NCBI GenBank assembly: GCA_023410715.1
Contig: JAEYPN010000025.1
Location: forward strand, 116,445 to 180,444
Direction: 5' to 3'
From: Bacillota bacterium
GTDB lineage: Bacteria > Bacillota_I > Bacilli_A > Izemoplasmatales > UBA1188
DNA length: 64,000 nucleotides
The notes under the pieces were generated by a model that was given only the letters and a program-made list of their open reading frames with translations, did no database searches and was not told the DNA's origin. A program made the position numbers and the translations under genes. How positions within the stretch are numbered: position 1 is the stretch's first letter; each line of letters opens with the position of its first letter. Positions 34,704 through 43,587 of this stretch are shown here, in pieces.

Positions 34704-36338
34704 ATGAAAAAGTATGTTTTACTATTTCTGATTACTTTAACAGCAATTTTGCTTTATGGATGTAAAAATACAAATAAAACTAATTCAAGTAAACAAATAA
34801 TTACAACAGGGAATCTTACTACAAATAAAAGCAGTTCTATTATTACTGCAAGTACAACAACTAAAAGACCGGATTCACAGAACACGAATCCCGTGACTAT
34901 GCCTGTAGCTAAAGGATGTGCGACTGTCGAAGGTCATGATGGCTGGGTTCCAGTTTGGTGTGACGAGTTTGATGTTGATGGTGCAATTAACTCAGCGAAT
35001 TGGAAGCATGAAACTGGTGCAGGTGGCTGGGGAAATAATGAAGTTCAAAGTTATACAAATAGACTTGATAATTCAAAAGTAGAAGATGGGAAATTAATTA
35101 TTACAGCTAAAAAAGAGACATATAATGGCGGAACCTATACATCAGCACGATTAGTAACTGCTGGTAAGTATTCATTTAAATATGGTAGAGTTGATGTTAA
35201 AGCCAAATTACCATCAGCTGGAGGCTCATGGCCTGCAATATGGATGATGCCACAAGGTGGAGTTTATGGGTCTTGGCCTAATAGTGGTGAAGTTGATATC
35301 ATGGAACATATTGGCAATAAGCTAAACTGGATTATGGCTTCGATTCATACTGGAAAATACTACTGGAAGAATAACAATCAAATATCAAGTGGATATGTTA
35401 AAAAATTTGATAATGCGTCAACTGAATTCCATGAATACTCAATTATTTGGGATGAAGAAGGCATTACTTGGTTAGTTGATAATAAAGAATATTTTACAAC
35501 CGTAGGTAATCAAAAATTAAAGCCAGAAAGCAATCTTGATGTTGACCCATCAATGGCTTGGCCATTTGATCAAGAATTCTTTATTATTTTAAACGTCGCT
35601 GTTGGCGGAAATATGGGCGGAGCAGTTAGTTCTTCATTTATTCAAGATACAATGGAAGTTGACTATGTTCGTGTTTCTAAAAAGGATTACGTTACAAACG
35701 ATCAAGAAAATCCATCTCCTGTATCAAACTTAAGAATACTAAAACCTTATCAAAATTCAATATATCTTGCATGGGATAGAGCTATAGACGATGAGCATAT
35801 TAAAGGTTATAACATTTATTTAAATGGCAAATACAAAACATTTACTTCTCGCGATTATATCAGACTTACTGGACTTTATTTAGACACTTATGTGATTGAT
35901 GTAGAAGCTGTAGATTATAGCGGTAAAGTATCAGATTTATCAACTGTAGTTCATACGTGGGCTTTAAACGCTGATAGCGGAATTGAAGCAGAAAATTATT
36001 TATCAGAAAAAGGAACGCAAATTGCAAATTGTACGGATATTTTAGGTGGAAAATACCTAATTATCGAAAAAGATGATTATGTTCAATATTTATTACAAGT
36101 AGACTCAAATGAATATATAATACATTTTCGTATTGCTTCAGAAACTGGTGGATCGTTTGATATTGTAGTTGATGGTGTAGTAATTGATACCATAGAATTT
36201 GATTCAACCGGTGGAGCACAAAAATGGAAATCGATTGAAACAAGTAAATATACATTTGATAAAGATAAATTTGCATTTAAAATTGTTGTGAAAGAAGGTC
36301 AATTAGGGTTAAATAACTTTACGTTCTTGAAACCTTAA
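34704..36338 (+). CDS. GH16 beta-glucanase lipoprotein with FN3-like and CBM6-like domains, copy 1
   Basis: 544 residues. Lipobox LLYGC with Cys20, then a Ser/Thr-rich linker to about residue 70. The GH16 domain (about 75-330) has WCDEFDVDGAINSANWKHE, GWGNNEVQSYTNR and the catalytic E-x-D-x-x-E in GEVDIMEHIG (Glu196, Asp198, Glu201), as in laminarinases and lichenases. A fibronectin type III-like segment (about 335-420) follows. A C-terminal CBM6-like domain begins at IEAENYLSEKG. It should cut beta-1,3 or mixed-linkage glucan at the cell surface. The next gene, 9 bases away, is a near-parallel copy. Substrate within GH16 is inferred. Confidence 0.9.
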   Translation: MKKYVLLFLITLTAILLYGCKNTNKTNSSKQIITTGNLTTNKSSSIITASTTTKRPDSQNTNPVTMPVAKGCATVEGHDGWVPVWCDEFDVDGAINSANWKHETGAGGWGNNEVQSYTNRLDNSKVEDGKLIITAKKETYNGGTYTSARLVTAGKYSFKYGRVDVKAKLPSAGGSWPAIWMMPQGGVYGSWPNSGEVDIMEHIGNKLNWIMASIHTGKYYWKNNNQISSGYVKKFDNASTEFHEYSIIWDEEGITWLVDNKEYFTTVGNQKLKPESNLDVDPSMAWPFDQEFFIILNVAVGGNMGGAVSSSFIQDTMEVDYVRVSKKDYVTNDQENPSPVSNLRILKPYQNSIYLAWDRAIDDEHIKGYNIYLNGKYKTFTSRDYIRLTGLYLDTYVIDVEAVDYSGKVSDLSTVVHTWALNADSGIEAENYLSEKGTQIANCTDILGGKYLIIEKDDYVQYLLQVDSNEYIIHFRIASETGGSFDIVVDGVVIDTIEFDSTGGAQKWKSIETSKYTFDKDKFAFKIVVKEGQLGLNNFTFLKP

Positions 36339-36347
36339 AATGATAAT

Positions 36348-38024
36348 ATGAAAAAAGTATATACTTTTATTGCCTTATTTTGTTTATTTATTATTCTCGT
36401 AGCTTGTGAAACTAAAACATTAGAAAGTACGAGCAAAAGTACAAACACAACGCTTGCTAGCGAAAATAATCATTCATCGTTAACAAAACCAATAACCGTA
36501 ACTACTACAAAAAAAACAGTATTAGAAACTATACCTAACACCAAACCTATTGAGGTAAGCGTTAAAGGCGGTTGTGAAAGTGTTGAAACTAAAAATGGTT
36601 GGATTCCTGTTTGGTGTGATGAATTTGAAATTGATGGTTCACCAAAATCAACAAATTGGATTTTTGAGACAGGTAATGGTGCTGGTGGCTGGGGCAACAA
36701 TGAACTCCAGTACTATACATCACGTTTAGAAAATGCTAAAGTTGAAGATGGTAAGTTAATTATTACCGCAATTAAAGAATCTTATAACGGATATAAATAC
36801 ACATCAGCTAGAATGACAACGTCAGGGAAGTTTAATTTTAAATATGGTAAAATTGAGATGAAAGCAAAACTTCCTTCAACTGGTGGAACATGGCCTGCAT
36901 TTTGGTTAATGCCTCAAAATAGCGTTTATGGAGGATGGCCAAAGAGCGGCGAAATTGACATAATGGAAGCGACAGGTAATAATTTAAATGGCATCATGGG
37001 AACAATTCATACTGGTAAATATTACTGGGCTAATAATAATCAAATTGGTTCAGGGTATAAATACCTTAATAATACTGCTTCAACAGCTTTCCATACATAC
37101 GCTATTGAATGGAATGAAAAAGGTATCTCTTGGTATTTGGATGATCATATGTATTATACAACAGAAGGAAATGCTAATTTAAAAGGTGAAAATAATTTAG
37201 ATGTAGATCCTTATATGGTATGGCCTTTTGATCAAAATTTTTTTGTTATATTGAATTTAGCAATTGGTGGGAATATGGGTGGAAACGTTAGTTCAGCCTT
37301 TACAACTGATACATATGAAGTTGATTATGTTCGTGTATTTCAAAAAGATTATGTAACAGGTGACACTGAAACTCCAAGCGCCCCAACTAACTTAAAAGCG
37401 ATTGGAACTAATCTTTCTTCAATTTATGCTGGTTGGAATCATTCAACAGATGACAAAAACGTTCGTGGTTATAATGTTTACTTAGATGGTAAGTATTATA
37501 GCTTTACAAGCTTAAATTATGCGAAGATTAAAGATTTGGATTATAACAAGGAATATATGATAGGTATTGAAGCAATTGATTATAAAGGTAATGTTAGCCC
37601 TCGAGTTGAAAAAACAATGAGCACAAAAGACATACCTTTAGCCTTAGGAAAAATTGAAGCTGAGGATTACTTTGTGGCAAGCGGTATTCAGGTTGAAACA
37701 TGTAGTGATCAAGGCGGCGGAAAAAATGTGGCATATATTAATAGTGGCGATTATCTTTCTTTTAAGTTAAAAGTGGAAGAAGCTGGAGTCTATGCGATAA
37801 AATATCGAGTAGCTAGTCAAGCTAATGGTGGTTCAATTCAACTTTTAATAAATGGTGTATCTCAAGGCCAACCATATACTTTTGGTCCAACAGGAGGCTG
37901 GCAAACATGGTATACATATACAGCTGCTTATGTACCATTAGAAGAAGGTATAATAACTTTACGTTTAAATATGAAAGATTCAGATTTTAATATTAACTAT
38001 ATATTAATTGAAAAAATAGAATAA
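36348..38024 (+). CDS. GH16 beta-glucanase lipoprotein with FN3-like and CBM6 domains, copy 2
   Basis: 558 residues with the same plan as its upstream neighbour: lipobox ILVAC (Cys20), Ser/Thr linker, GH16 domain with GWGNNELQYYTSR and GEIDIMEATG (Glu202, Asp204, Glu207), FN3-like segment and C-terminal CBM6 (IEAEDYFVASGIQVETC, then GDYLSFKLKVEEAGVYAIKYRVAS). Asn-Gly rich, with no transmembrane helix beyond the signal. Both copies keep all catalytic residues, so the pair may differ in chain-length or linkage preference. A terminator follows directly, ending the two-gene unit. Confidence 0.91.
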   Translation: MKKVYTFIALFCLFIILVACETKTLESTSKSTNTTLASENNHSSLTKPITVTTTKKTVLETIPNTKPIEVSVKGGCESVETKNGWIPVWCDEFEIDGSPKSTNWIFETGNGAGGWGNNELQYYTSRLENAKVEDGKLIITAIKESYNGYKYTSARMTTSGKFNFKYGKIEMKAKLPSTGGTWPAFWLMPQNSVYGGWPKSGEIDIMEATGNNLNGIMGTIHTGKYYWANNNQIGSGYKYLNNTASTAFHTYAIEWNEKGISWYLDDHMYYTTEGNANLKGENNLDVDPYMVWPFDQNFFVILNLAIGGNMGGNVSSAFTTDTYEVDYVRVFQKDYVTGDTETPSAPTNLKAIGTNLSSIYAGWNHSTDDKNVRGYNVYLDGKYYSFTSLNYAKIKDLDYNKEYMIGIEAIDYKGNVSPRVEKTMSTKDIPLALGKIEAEDYFVASGIQVETCSDQGGGKNVAYINSGDYLSFKLKVEEAGVYAIKYRVASQANGGSIQLLINGVSQGQPYTFGPTGGWQTWYTYTAAYVPLEEGIITLRLNMKDSDFNINYILIEKIE

Positions 38025-38050
38025 AAAGAAGGGTTGTATAACCCTTTTTT
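38024..38050 (+). terminator. Terminator after the GH16 pair
   Basis: AAAGAAGGGTT / AACCCTTTTTT with a GTAT loop and T-run, overlapping the end of the second GH16 gene and preceding the glyA ribosome site. Confidence 0.85.
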
Positions 38051-38062
38051 AGGGGGGAAATT

Positions 38063-39307
38063 ATGGATTATTTAAAAAATACCGATGTAGAGATTTATGA
38101 AATTATTAAAAAAGAAAAGGAAAGAGAAGAAAACAATTTAGAACTAATTGCGAGTGAAAACTTTGTGTCAAGATCCGTTCTTGAAGCTCAGGGCTCTATC
38201 TTAACTAATAAGTACGCAGAAGGATATCCTGGGGCTAGGTATTATGGTGGTTGTAAATATGTTGATCAGATTGAGGATCTCGCAATAGAAAGAGCCAAAC
38301 AGCTTTTTAATGTTAAATATGCAAATGTCCAACCACATTCAGGATCACAAGCTAATATGGGAGTTTTAAGAGCTTTATTAAATTATAAGGACGTCGTTTT
38401 GGGCTTAGCTTTAGATCAGGGTGGTCATCTAACTCACGGACATAAGCTATCATTTAGTGGTATTGATTATACCTTTTATTCTTATCATGTTAATAAAAAG
38501 ACAGAAACTATTGATTATGAAGAGTTAGAGAAATTAGCTTTAGATGTTAAACCAAAGCTTATTATTGCTGGGGCCAGTGCTTACTCACGAATCATTGACT
38601 TTAAAAGAATTAAAGAAATAGCTCTAAAAGTTAATGCTTATTTGATGGTCGATATGGCACATATCGCAGGACTTGTCGCTGTAGATTTACATCCAAATCC
38701 TTGTGAATATGCTGATGTGGTAACTTCAACAACCCACAAAACCTTAAGGGGTCCTAGAGGTGGGCTTATTCTTACAAATAATGAAGATATTATTAAGAAA
38801 GTTAATAAAACAGTGTTTCCAGGAATTCAGGGTGGACCGCTAATGCATGTTATAGCTGCCAAAGCTGTTTGTTTTAAAGAAGCTTTAGATCCAAGTTTTA
38901 AAGAATATCAAAAACAAGTAATTAAAAATGCTCAAGCCATGGCTAATGAGTTCATTAAATTAGGTTATCATGTTGTGTCATCTGGAACAGATAATCATAT
39001 GTTTTTATTAGATATAAAATCAAAAACGGGCTTAACTGGAAAAGAAGGAGAAAAGCTTCTTGACTTAGTCAATATTACATGCAATAAAAACACAATTCCA
39101 TATGACGAAGAAAAACCTTTTATTACTAGTGGTTTAAGATTTGGTTCACCTGCTTTAACTACAAGAGGCTTTAAGGAAGAAGATATGGCAAATATTGCAA
39201 TTATGATTGATAAGGTATTAATGAATAAAGATGATGAAGAAATAATTAAAGAAATAAAAAATGAAGTAAAAAAACTAACTGAAAAATATCCTTTAAATTA
39301 TAATTAA
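38063..39307 (+). CDS. glyA: Serine hydroxymethyltransferase
   Basis: 414 residues. PLP enzyme converting serine and tetrahydrofolate to glycine and methylene-tetrahydrofolate. Family motifs: ELIASENFVS, NKYAEGYPGARYYGG, LTHGHKLSFSG (in place of the commoner MSHG), MAHIAGLVA and the PLP lysine in TSTTHKTLRGPRGG. The length is typical. It starts after AGGGGGG, just past the terminator of the GH16 genes; since the terminator lies so close, its promoter must be at or within the terminator region, or it relies on read-through. No T-box or riboswitch is seen upstream. Confidence 0.97.
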   Translation: MDYLKNTDVEIYEIIKKEKEREENNLELIASENFVSRSVLEAQGSILTNKYAEGYPGARYYGGCKYVDQIEDLAIERAKQLFNVKYANVQPHSGSQANMGVLRALLNYKDVVLGLALDQGGHLTHGHKLSFSGIDYTFYSYHVNKKTETIDYEELEKLALDVKPKLIIAGASAYSRIIDFKRIKEIALKVNAYLMVDMAHIAGLVAVDLHPNPCEYADVVTSTTHKTLRGPRGGLILTNNEDIIKKVNKTVFPGIQGGPLMHVIAAKAVCFKEALDPSFKEYQKQVIKNAQAMANEFIKLGYHVVSSGTDNHMFLLDIKSKTGLTGKEGEKLLDLVNITCNKNTIPYDEEKPFITSGLRFGSPALTTRGFKEEDMANIAIMIDKVLMNKDDEEIIKEIKNEVKKLTEKYPLNYN

Positions 39308-39609
39308 TTATTAATAAAAAGTATTTTTTTGTTTCAAATAGCAATATGGTGTACAAAATGTAAAGTAAGTAATACGTTTTTAAAGCTTGTTGAGAATTAA
39401 TTAGATTACATAAAAAGTCACACCAAATAACAAGGAATAAAAATTCATATATATGAGAATATTCTTGCATTAGAAAAAAATATGATGTAAAATATTTGCA
39501 TAAAGACAAAAAAATCTCATTTTCTTAATTTTGCGTCACAAAAAAACTATGTTATACTACACATGGTTTTAAAATTGTGAATAGTAAATTAAAGGAAAGG
39601 AGATTAAAT
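39308..39609 (+). promoter_or_regulatory. Upstream region and promoter of the small exported peptide
   Basis: 302 bases without a gene. The promoter TTGCGT (39531-39536), 16 bases, TATACT (39553-39558) with TG just before the -10 leaves a leader of ~45 bases. Two GTCACA motifs (near 39419 and 39535), the second overlapping the -35, could be regulator contact points. No terminator for glyA is obvious. Confidence 0.5.
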
Positions 39610-39771
39610 ATGAAAAAAGTTTGGAGATTACTAACTGTTGTTTTAGCATTTGTAATGATTTTTGCTTTTATTGGTTCAGGATTTTTAAGTTATGCAGATC
39701 CTGCCAATGGCGGTAGTGGTAATGGTGGACAAGATTCTAATCCAGATGTAAGTCTTGAAGGTTGTTTCTAA
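39610..39771 (+). CDS. Small exported peptide, candidate signal-peptide precursor
   Basis: 53 residues from ATG 39610 after an excellent AAAGGAAAGGAG; an in-frame ATG at 39577 lacks a ribosome site. Residues 1-29 are a Sec signal peptide (MKKVWR, a hydrophobic core, then SYA before Asp30). The mature 24 residues are Gly/Asn-rich (PANGGSGNGGQDSN) and end in DVSLEGCF. An HTH/helical-repeat regulator gene starts 27 bases later with no terminator between. This is the usual layout of RRNPP peptide-pheromone systems, in which a short C-terminal piece is exported, processed, re-imported and bound. No homologue is known to me. A structural microprotein or bacteriocin is the alternative. Confidence 0.65.
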   Translation: MKKVWRLLTVVLAFVMIFAFIGSGFLSYADPANGGSGNGGQDSNPDVSLEGCF

Positions 39772-39798
39772 TTAAATAAAATAATTCGAGGTGTTTAA

Positions 39799-41088
39799 AT
39801 GGTTATTCACAATTTTAACTGCGAAGGAAAACTAAACGCTTATAGAAAAATTTTTATTATGTATCAGTACAAAATCTATAAGAAGGATAAAAGAGATTTT
39901 GACGTTATAAAAAACGTGAATGTCTCTAAAGCAACATTTTATCGAGCTATTAAAGTAGAATTTGATGGCTATGAAGATTTGCTTGTTGATGTTGGAAAGT
40001 TATATGGCTTAGACACATCGATTGATCAGGATGTTATTGATGAAATAAATAAGTTATTTTCTAAGTATTTTAATGCCATATATTTTAATGAAAGAAATAT
40101 AGCTAATGAATACTATAACTTAATTCAAGAAAAAAGGGATAAATATTTAAATAATATTTTATTAATAACATTGTACATTACAGAGTTATCGTATATGCTT
40201 TATGAAGTTAATTTTACAAGAACTATTAACAGAGTAAGACTTAAAGAACTTTATAGTGATCTATCTTTTTTTGAAGGTGCGATGACTGAAGAACAAAAAT
40301 TTTTATTCTATACATTTTCAATGATTTTATTCATGCATACTGGTGAGGTAGATAATGCTAATGTATACATGAAAGAAGCTTTAAAGTATGATAATATATT
40401 TCCAGAGATATCTGCGTTTTTATATTATCATATTTCTGTTTTTAAACGTGATCAAAATGAAAATGCCTATTCCTTATCTTACTCAAAGAAAGCAATTGAA
40501 AAGTTTGATGAACAGTTGAATTATGAGAGATCATTAATGTGTAGAATTAACTTAGCAGTTGCGTACCGTAGGCTTGGAGCTTATGAAGACGCAGAAATTG
40601 CCCAAAATTATTGTTTGATGAGAGTTGAATTAGGTAGGGATAAATATATTGAACCAGTATCAAAAGTGACTTTGGGGTATATTTACATCAATAAAGCTGA
40701 ATATAATAAGGCCTTAGATTATCTTATAAATGTAAGTGATTTATATAAACAGGAAAATATCAATCAACTTTATATAGCGTATTGTTATTTAAAGCTTAAT
40801 ATGAAAGATGAATTCAATGAGTTATATGAAGAACTTAAAGAAAAAGATTATCAAGCTTGTTATATTCCCGCCATGGAATTTATGCAATATGCATTTAACG
40901 AAGAAAAAAATTATAACGAAATATGTGAAAGGTTTGATAAAGTAATACAATCTTTTAACAGTTATAAATTTGAGTATTTTATTCGTGAGCTTTTATATGA
41001 ATTAGTATTTGATGTATTACCAATTAAAGAAAAGAAAGTAGTTAAATATTTAGAAGGTTACCGAAATAAATTAAAATTATTGCCGTAA
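39799..41088 (+). CDS. HTH plus helical-repeat (TPR-like) regulator, candidate peptide receptor
   Basis: 429 residues. The first ~65 residues contain a putative helix-turn-helix, DFDVIKNVNVSKATFYRAIK (34-53). The rest is almost all alpha-helical with TPR-like pairs, for example CRINLAVAYRRLGAYEDAEIAQNYC, KVTLGYIYINKAEYNKALDYL and LYIAYCYLKLNMKDEFNELY. An N-terminal DNA-binding domain plus TPR-like C-terminal domain is the plan of RRNPP receptors (Rgg, PlcR, PrgX). The HTH is not a typical XRE domain, so the family may be new or distant. It starts after CGAGGTG, 27 bases behind the small exported peptide gene, and ends at a terminator. Confidence 0.65.
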   Translation: MVIHNFNCEGKLNAYRKIFIMYQYKIYKKDKRDFDVIKNVNVSKATFYRAIKVEFDGYEDLLVDVGKLYGLDTSIDQDVIDEINKLFSKYFNAIYFNERNIANEYYNLIQEKRDKYLNNILLITLYITELSYMLYEVNFTRTINRVRLKELYSDLSFFEGAMTEEQKFLFYTFSMILFMHTGEVDNANVYMKEALKYDNIFPEISAFLYYHISVFKRDQNENAYSLSYSKKAIEKFDEQLNYERSLMCRINLAVAYRRLGAYEDAEIAQNYCLMRVELGRDKYIEPVSKVTLGYIYINKAEYNKALDYLINVSDLYKQENINQLYIAYCYLKLNMKDEFNELYEELKEKDYQACYIPAMEFMQYAFNEEKNYNEICERFDKVIQSFNSYKFEYFIRELLYELVFDVLPIKEKKVVKYLEGYRNKLKLLP

Positions 41089-41123
41089 CAAATGAAGTTA
41101 CTATTTAAAATGATATATAATTA

Positions 41124-41155
41124 AACATAAAGTTTGAATGACTTTATGTTTTTTA
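41124..41155 (+). terminator. Terminator after the regulator
   Basis: A perfect 10-bp stem AACATAAAGT / ACTTTATGTT with a 7-base loop and T-run. It closes the peptide/regulator unit and separates it from the transporter gene. Confidence 0.85.
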
Positions 41156-41164
41156 ATATAAAAA

Positions 41165-41173
41165 TGATATAAT
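41165..41173 (+). promoter_or_regulatory. Extended -10 promoter of the MFS transporter gene
   Basis: TGATATAAT, 34 bases before the ATG. It shows the transporter/DUF2804 pair is transcribed separately from the peptide/regulator unit. Confidence 0.5.
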
Positions 41174-41207
41174 TAAATAAATACTATTTATTACTAAAGA
41201 GGTTATA

Positions 41208-42551
41208 ATGAAAAAACTAAAAAAAGAGAATTGGGTTTTACTATGGGTCATAGGCATGGCCGGACAAATCTGCTGGAATTTAGAAAATCAATGGTTCAAT
41301 ACGTTTGTTTATAACGAGATAGCCCCAGATCATACCATTGTTAGTTGGATGGTCGCAATAAGTGCAGTTTTTACGACTTTTTCCACTTTCTTTTTTGGAA
41401 CATTAAGTGATAGAATTGGTAAAAGAAAACCATTCATTGCGATAGGGTATATTTTATGGGGAATATTTACTATTCTTTTTGGTTCAACGATGTTTTTAAC
41501 AAGTGCCTTATCAGGAAAACTAGCAGTAATAGCGACATTTGTAGTTCTAGCGGATGCTTTAATGAGCTTCTTTGGATCAATGGGAAATGATTCAGGATTC
41601 AATGCTTGGATTGGCGATATTTTAAATGATGAAAACAGAGGTGGAATTGGGGCCGCTTTAGCAGCTCAACCAGTTTTAGGAACTATAATTGGTACACTGC
41701 TTGGTGGTTTTATCATTGTCGCATTTGGTTACTTTGCTTTCTTTACAATTATGGGTGTCATTGTTATTTTAATCGGTATCTTTGCCCTATTAAAAATGAA
41801 GGATAGCAAAAATTTAAAACCAGTAAAAAACGGAAGTTTTTGGCATCAGTTTGCAAGTGCCTTTAATTTTAAAAGATTCTTTAGGCAAAAAGAATTAGTA
41901 GTTGTAAATGTTATGATTGCCATATTCTTTATTTCTTTTAATGTTTACTTTGTCCATATTGGTAACTTATTTATTTATAATTATCAGTTTGATGAATCAG
42001 AAGCTGGAATTATTCAAGGAGTTGGATTACTTGTTGCGGTATTATTTACGATACCAGCAAGCAAGCTAATTAATAAAGATAAATCGCCATTTGTCATTTT
42101 ATTAACTTTAATTGTTAACTTTGTGGGCTTGATGGTTCTTTTCTTATTTAGTGCAAAATCAGAACCTAGCGCTTTATTTTCTTTAACTAATGTTCCATTA
42201 TTTTTGGGTATTATTCTTTGTGGTATTGGTTATGTTTTATTTATGCAGACAACAATGGTTTGGGTTAAAAAGCTTTATCCTATAGAAGAAAGGGGTCAGT
42301 ATGAAGGTATAAGAATTATATTCTTCGTTTTAATTCCAATGATTCTTGGGCCAATGATTGCTAATCCTGTAATTGAAGGTGCTAATAAAAAAACTTACAT
42401 TAAATATGATGAAATATATTTAAAAGGTTTTGTCCCAACTGAAAAACTATTTATTGTCGCTGCGATTATTTCACTATTAACCTTTATTCCTTTATTTTTT
42501 GCAAATAAGCATCATAAAGAACGAATTAAGGAAAAATGCAAAAAAGACTAA
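41208..42551 (+). CDS. MFS transporter, glycoside/sugar cation symporter-like
   Basis: 447 residues with about 12 membrane helices. The first loop has FFFGTLSDRIGKRKPFIAIGYI, an MFS loop 2-3 motif (G-x-x-x-D-R-x-G-R/K-R). The N-terminal WVLLWVIGMAGQICWNLENQWFNTFVY resembles sugar-transporting MFS/GPH proteins. It ends in a basic HHKERIKEKCKKD tail and overlaps the DUF2804 gene by 16 bases, so the two are coupled. Substrate is unknown, possibly a sugar or glycoside. Confidence 0.82.
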   Translation: MKKLKKENWVLLWVIGMAGQICWNLENQWFNTFVYNEIAPDHTIVSWMVAISAVFTTFSTFFFGTLSDRIGKRKPFIAIGYILWGIFTILFGSTMFLTSALSGKLAVIATFVVLADALMSFFGSMGNDSGFNAWIGDILNDENRGGIGAALAAQPVLGTIIGTLLGGFIIVAFGYFAFFTIMGVIVILIGIFALLKMKDSKNLKPVKNGSFWHQFASAFNFKRFFRQKELVVVNVMIAIFFISFNVYFVHIGNLFIYNYQFDESEAGIIQGVGLLVAVLFTIPASKLINKDKSPFVILLTLIVNFVGLMVLFLFSAKSEPSALFSLTNVPLFLGIILCGIGYVLFMQTTMVWVKKLYPIEERGQYEGIRIIFFVLIPMILGPMIANPVIEGANKKTYIKYDEIYLKGFVPTEKLFIVAAIISLLTFIPLFFANKHHKERIKEKCKKD

Positions 42552-43549
42552 AAGAACAAAGTGTTATTTTAAATCAAGATGGAACATTACTTGATCATGG
42601 TTATAACACAACATTTGATTTAATCTATGAAAAAGATAAGGTAAAAAGGTTTAGAAGGAAAGAATGGGACTTCTATCAAATAAATAATGATGAGATTATT
42701 TTACAGCTTACAATAAGCGATATAGGATATGCAATAAATACCGGAATTACGCTCTTTTCACTCGATGGAAAGATAAGATATTCAGAAACTAAGATTAAGC
42801 TTTTTAAAAAGATTGATTTAGAGTCAAACGGTACAATTGACCATAAAATAAGTTATCAGGAAAAAGACTTTTCTATTGAATTTATTAAAGATAAGAACAC
42901 GCGTTATTTAAAATTCAATTCAAATACAAAAAATAAAACAAAAATTAAAGCACAAATTACTTTAACTGAAATAGATAATGCTGATAAAATGGTTATTGTA
43001 ACGCCATTTTTTAAGCCAAAACAGTTTTATTTAAACTATAAAGAGAATTGCTTTATTGCTAAAGGAAAAGTTATAGTTAATGATGAAACTTACTATTTTA
43101 ATGAAGAAAATTCATATGGCCTAATTGATTTTGGTCGAGGTCGATGGCCTTATAAAAACGAGTGGTTTTGGGCTAATGGCAGCTTTAAAGATAAAAATTC
43201 TAATATACTTATTGGTTTTAATTTTGGTTTTGGTTTTGGAAATACTAAAGACGCAACCGAAAATATGTATTTTATTAACGGAAAAGCTTATAAACTTAAA
43301 AATGTTACTATTAGCTATAATAAAAATAATTTAATGGATGATTGGGAGTTTCATGATGAAGATGATCAAGTATTCTTAACAATGAAACCAATCTATAATA
43401 ATTATACAAATACTGATTTTAAAATTATTAAGATGACTGTTCATCAGGTATTTGGCCTATTTAGTGGATATTTTAAAGATGAGAATAACAATAAAATATT
43501 TATTAATAAAATGCTTGCATTTTGTGAACACTGCCATAATAGATATTAA
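42536..43549 (+). CDS. DUF2804 family protein
   Basis: 337 residues, no signal peptide or membrane helices. YGLIDFGRGRWPYKNEWFWANGS followed by GFNFGFGFGNTKDATENMYF matches the conserved heart of DUF2804, whose function is unknown. The fold is probably a beta-sandwich lipocalin-like domain. Its start overlaps the end of the MFS gene by 16 bases; no other start with a good site lies nearby. Coupling to a sugar-type transporter hints at a role with the imported compound. A convergent terminator follows. Confidence 0.8.
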   Translation: MQKRLKEQSVILNQDGTLLDHGYNTTFDLIYEKDKVKRFRRKEWDFYQINNDEIILQLTISDIGYAINTGITLFSLDGKIRYSETKIKLFKKIDLESNGTIDHKISYQEKDFSIEFIKDKNTRYLKFNSNTKNKTKIKAQITLTEIDNADKMVIVTPFFKPKQFYLNYKENCFIAKGKVIVNDETYYFNEENSYGLIDFGRGRWPYKNEWFWANGSFKDKNSNILIGFNFGFGFGNTKDATENMYFINGKAYKLKNVTISYNKNNLMDDWEFHDEDDQVFLTMKPIYNNYTNTDFKIIKMTVHQVFGLFSGYFKDENNNKIFINKMLAFCEHCHNRY

Positions 43550-43550
43550 A

Positions 43551-43587
43551 AAACGATTCTAGTAAAAACTAAAATCGTTTCTTTTTA
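43551..43587. terminator. Bidirectional terminator between DUF2804 and GH84 genes
   Basis: AAACGATTCTAGT (43551-43563) pairs with ACTAAAATCGTTT (43568-43580) with one mismatch and an AAAA loop. T-rich sequence follows on the plus strand and A-rich precedes it. Confidence 0.8.

Noticed and set aside
39610..39771. Small peptide as an AgrD-type cyclic pheromone
   Set aside because: It has a Sec signal peptide rather than an amphipathic AgrD leader and there is no AgrB-like protease beside it.
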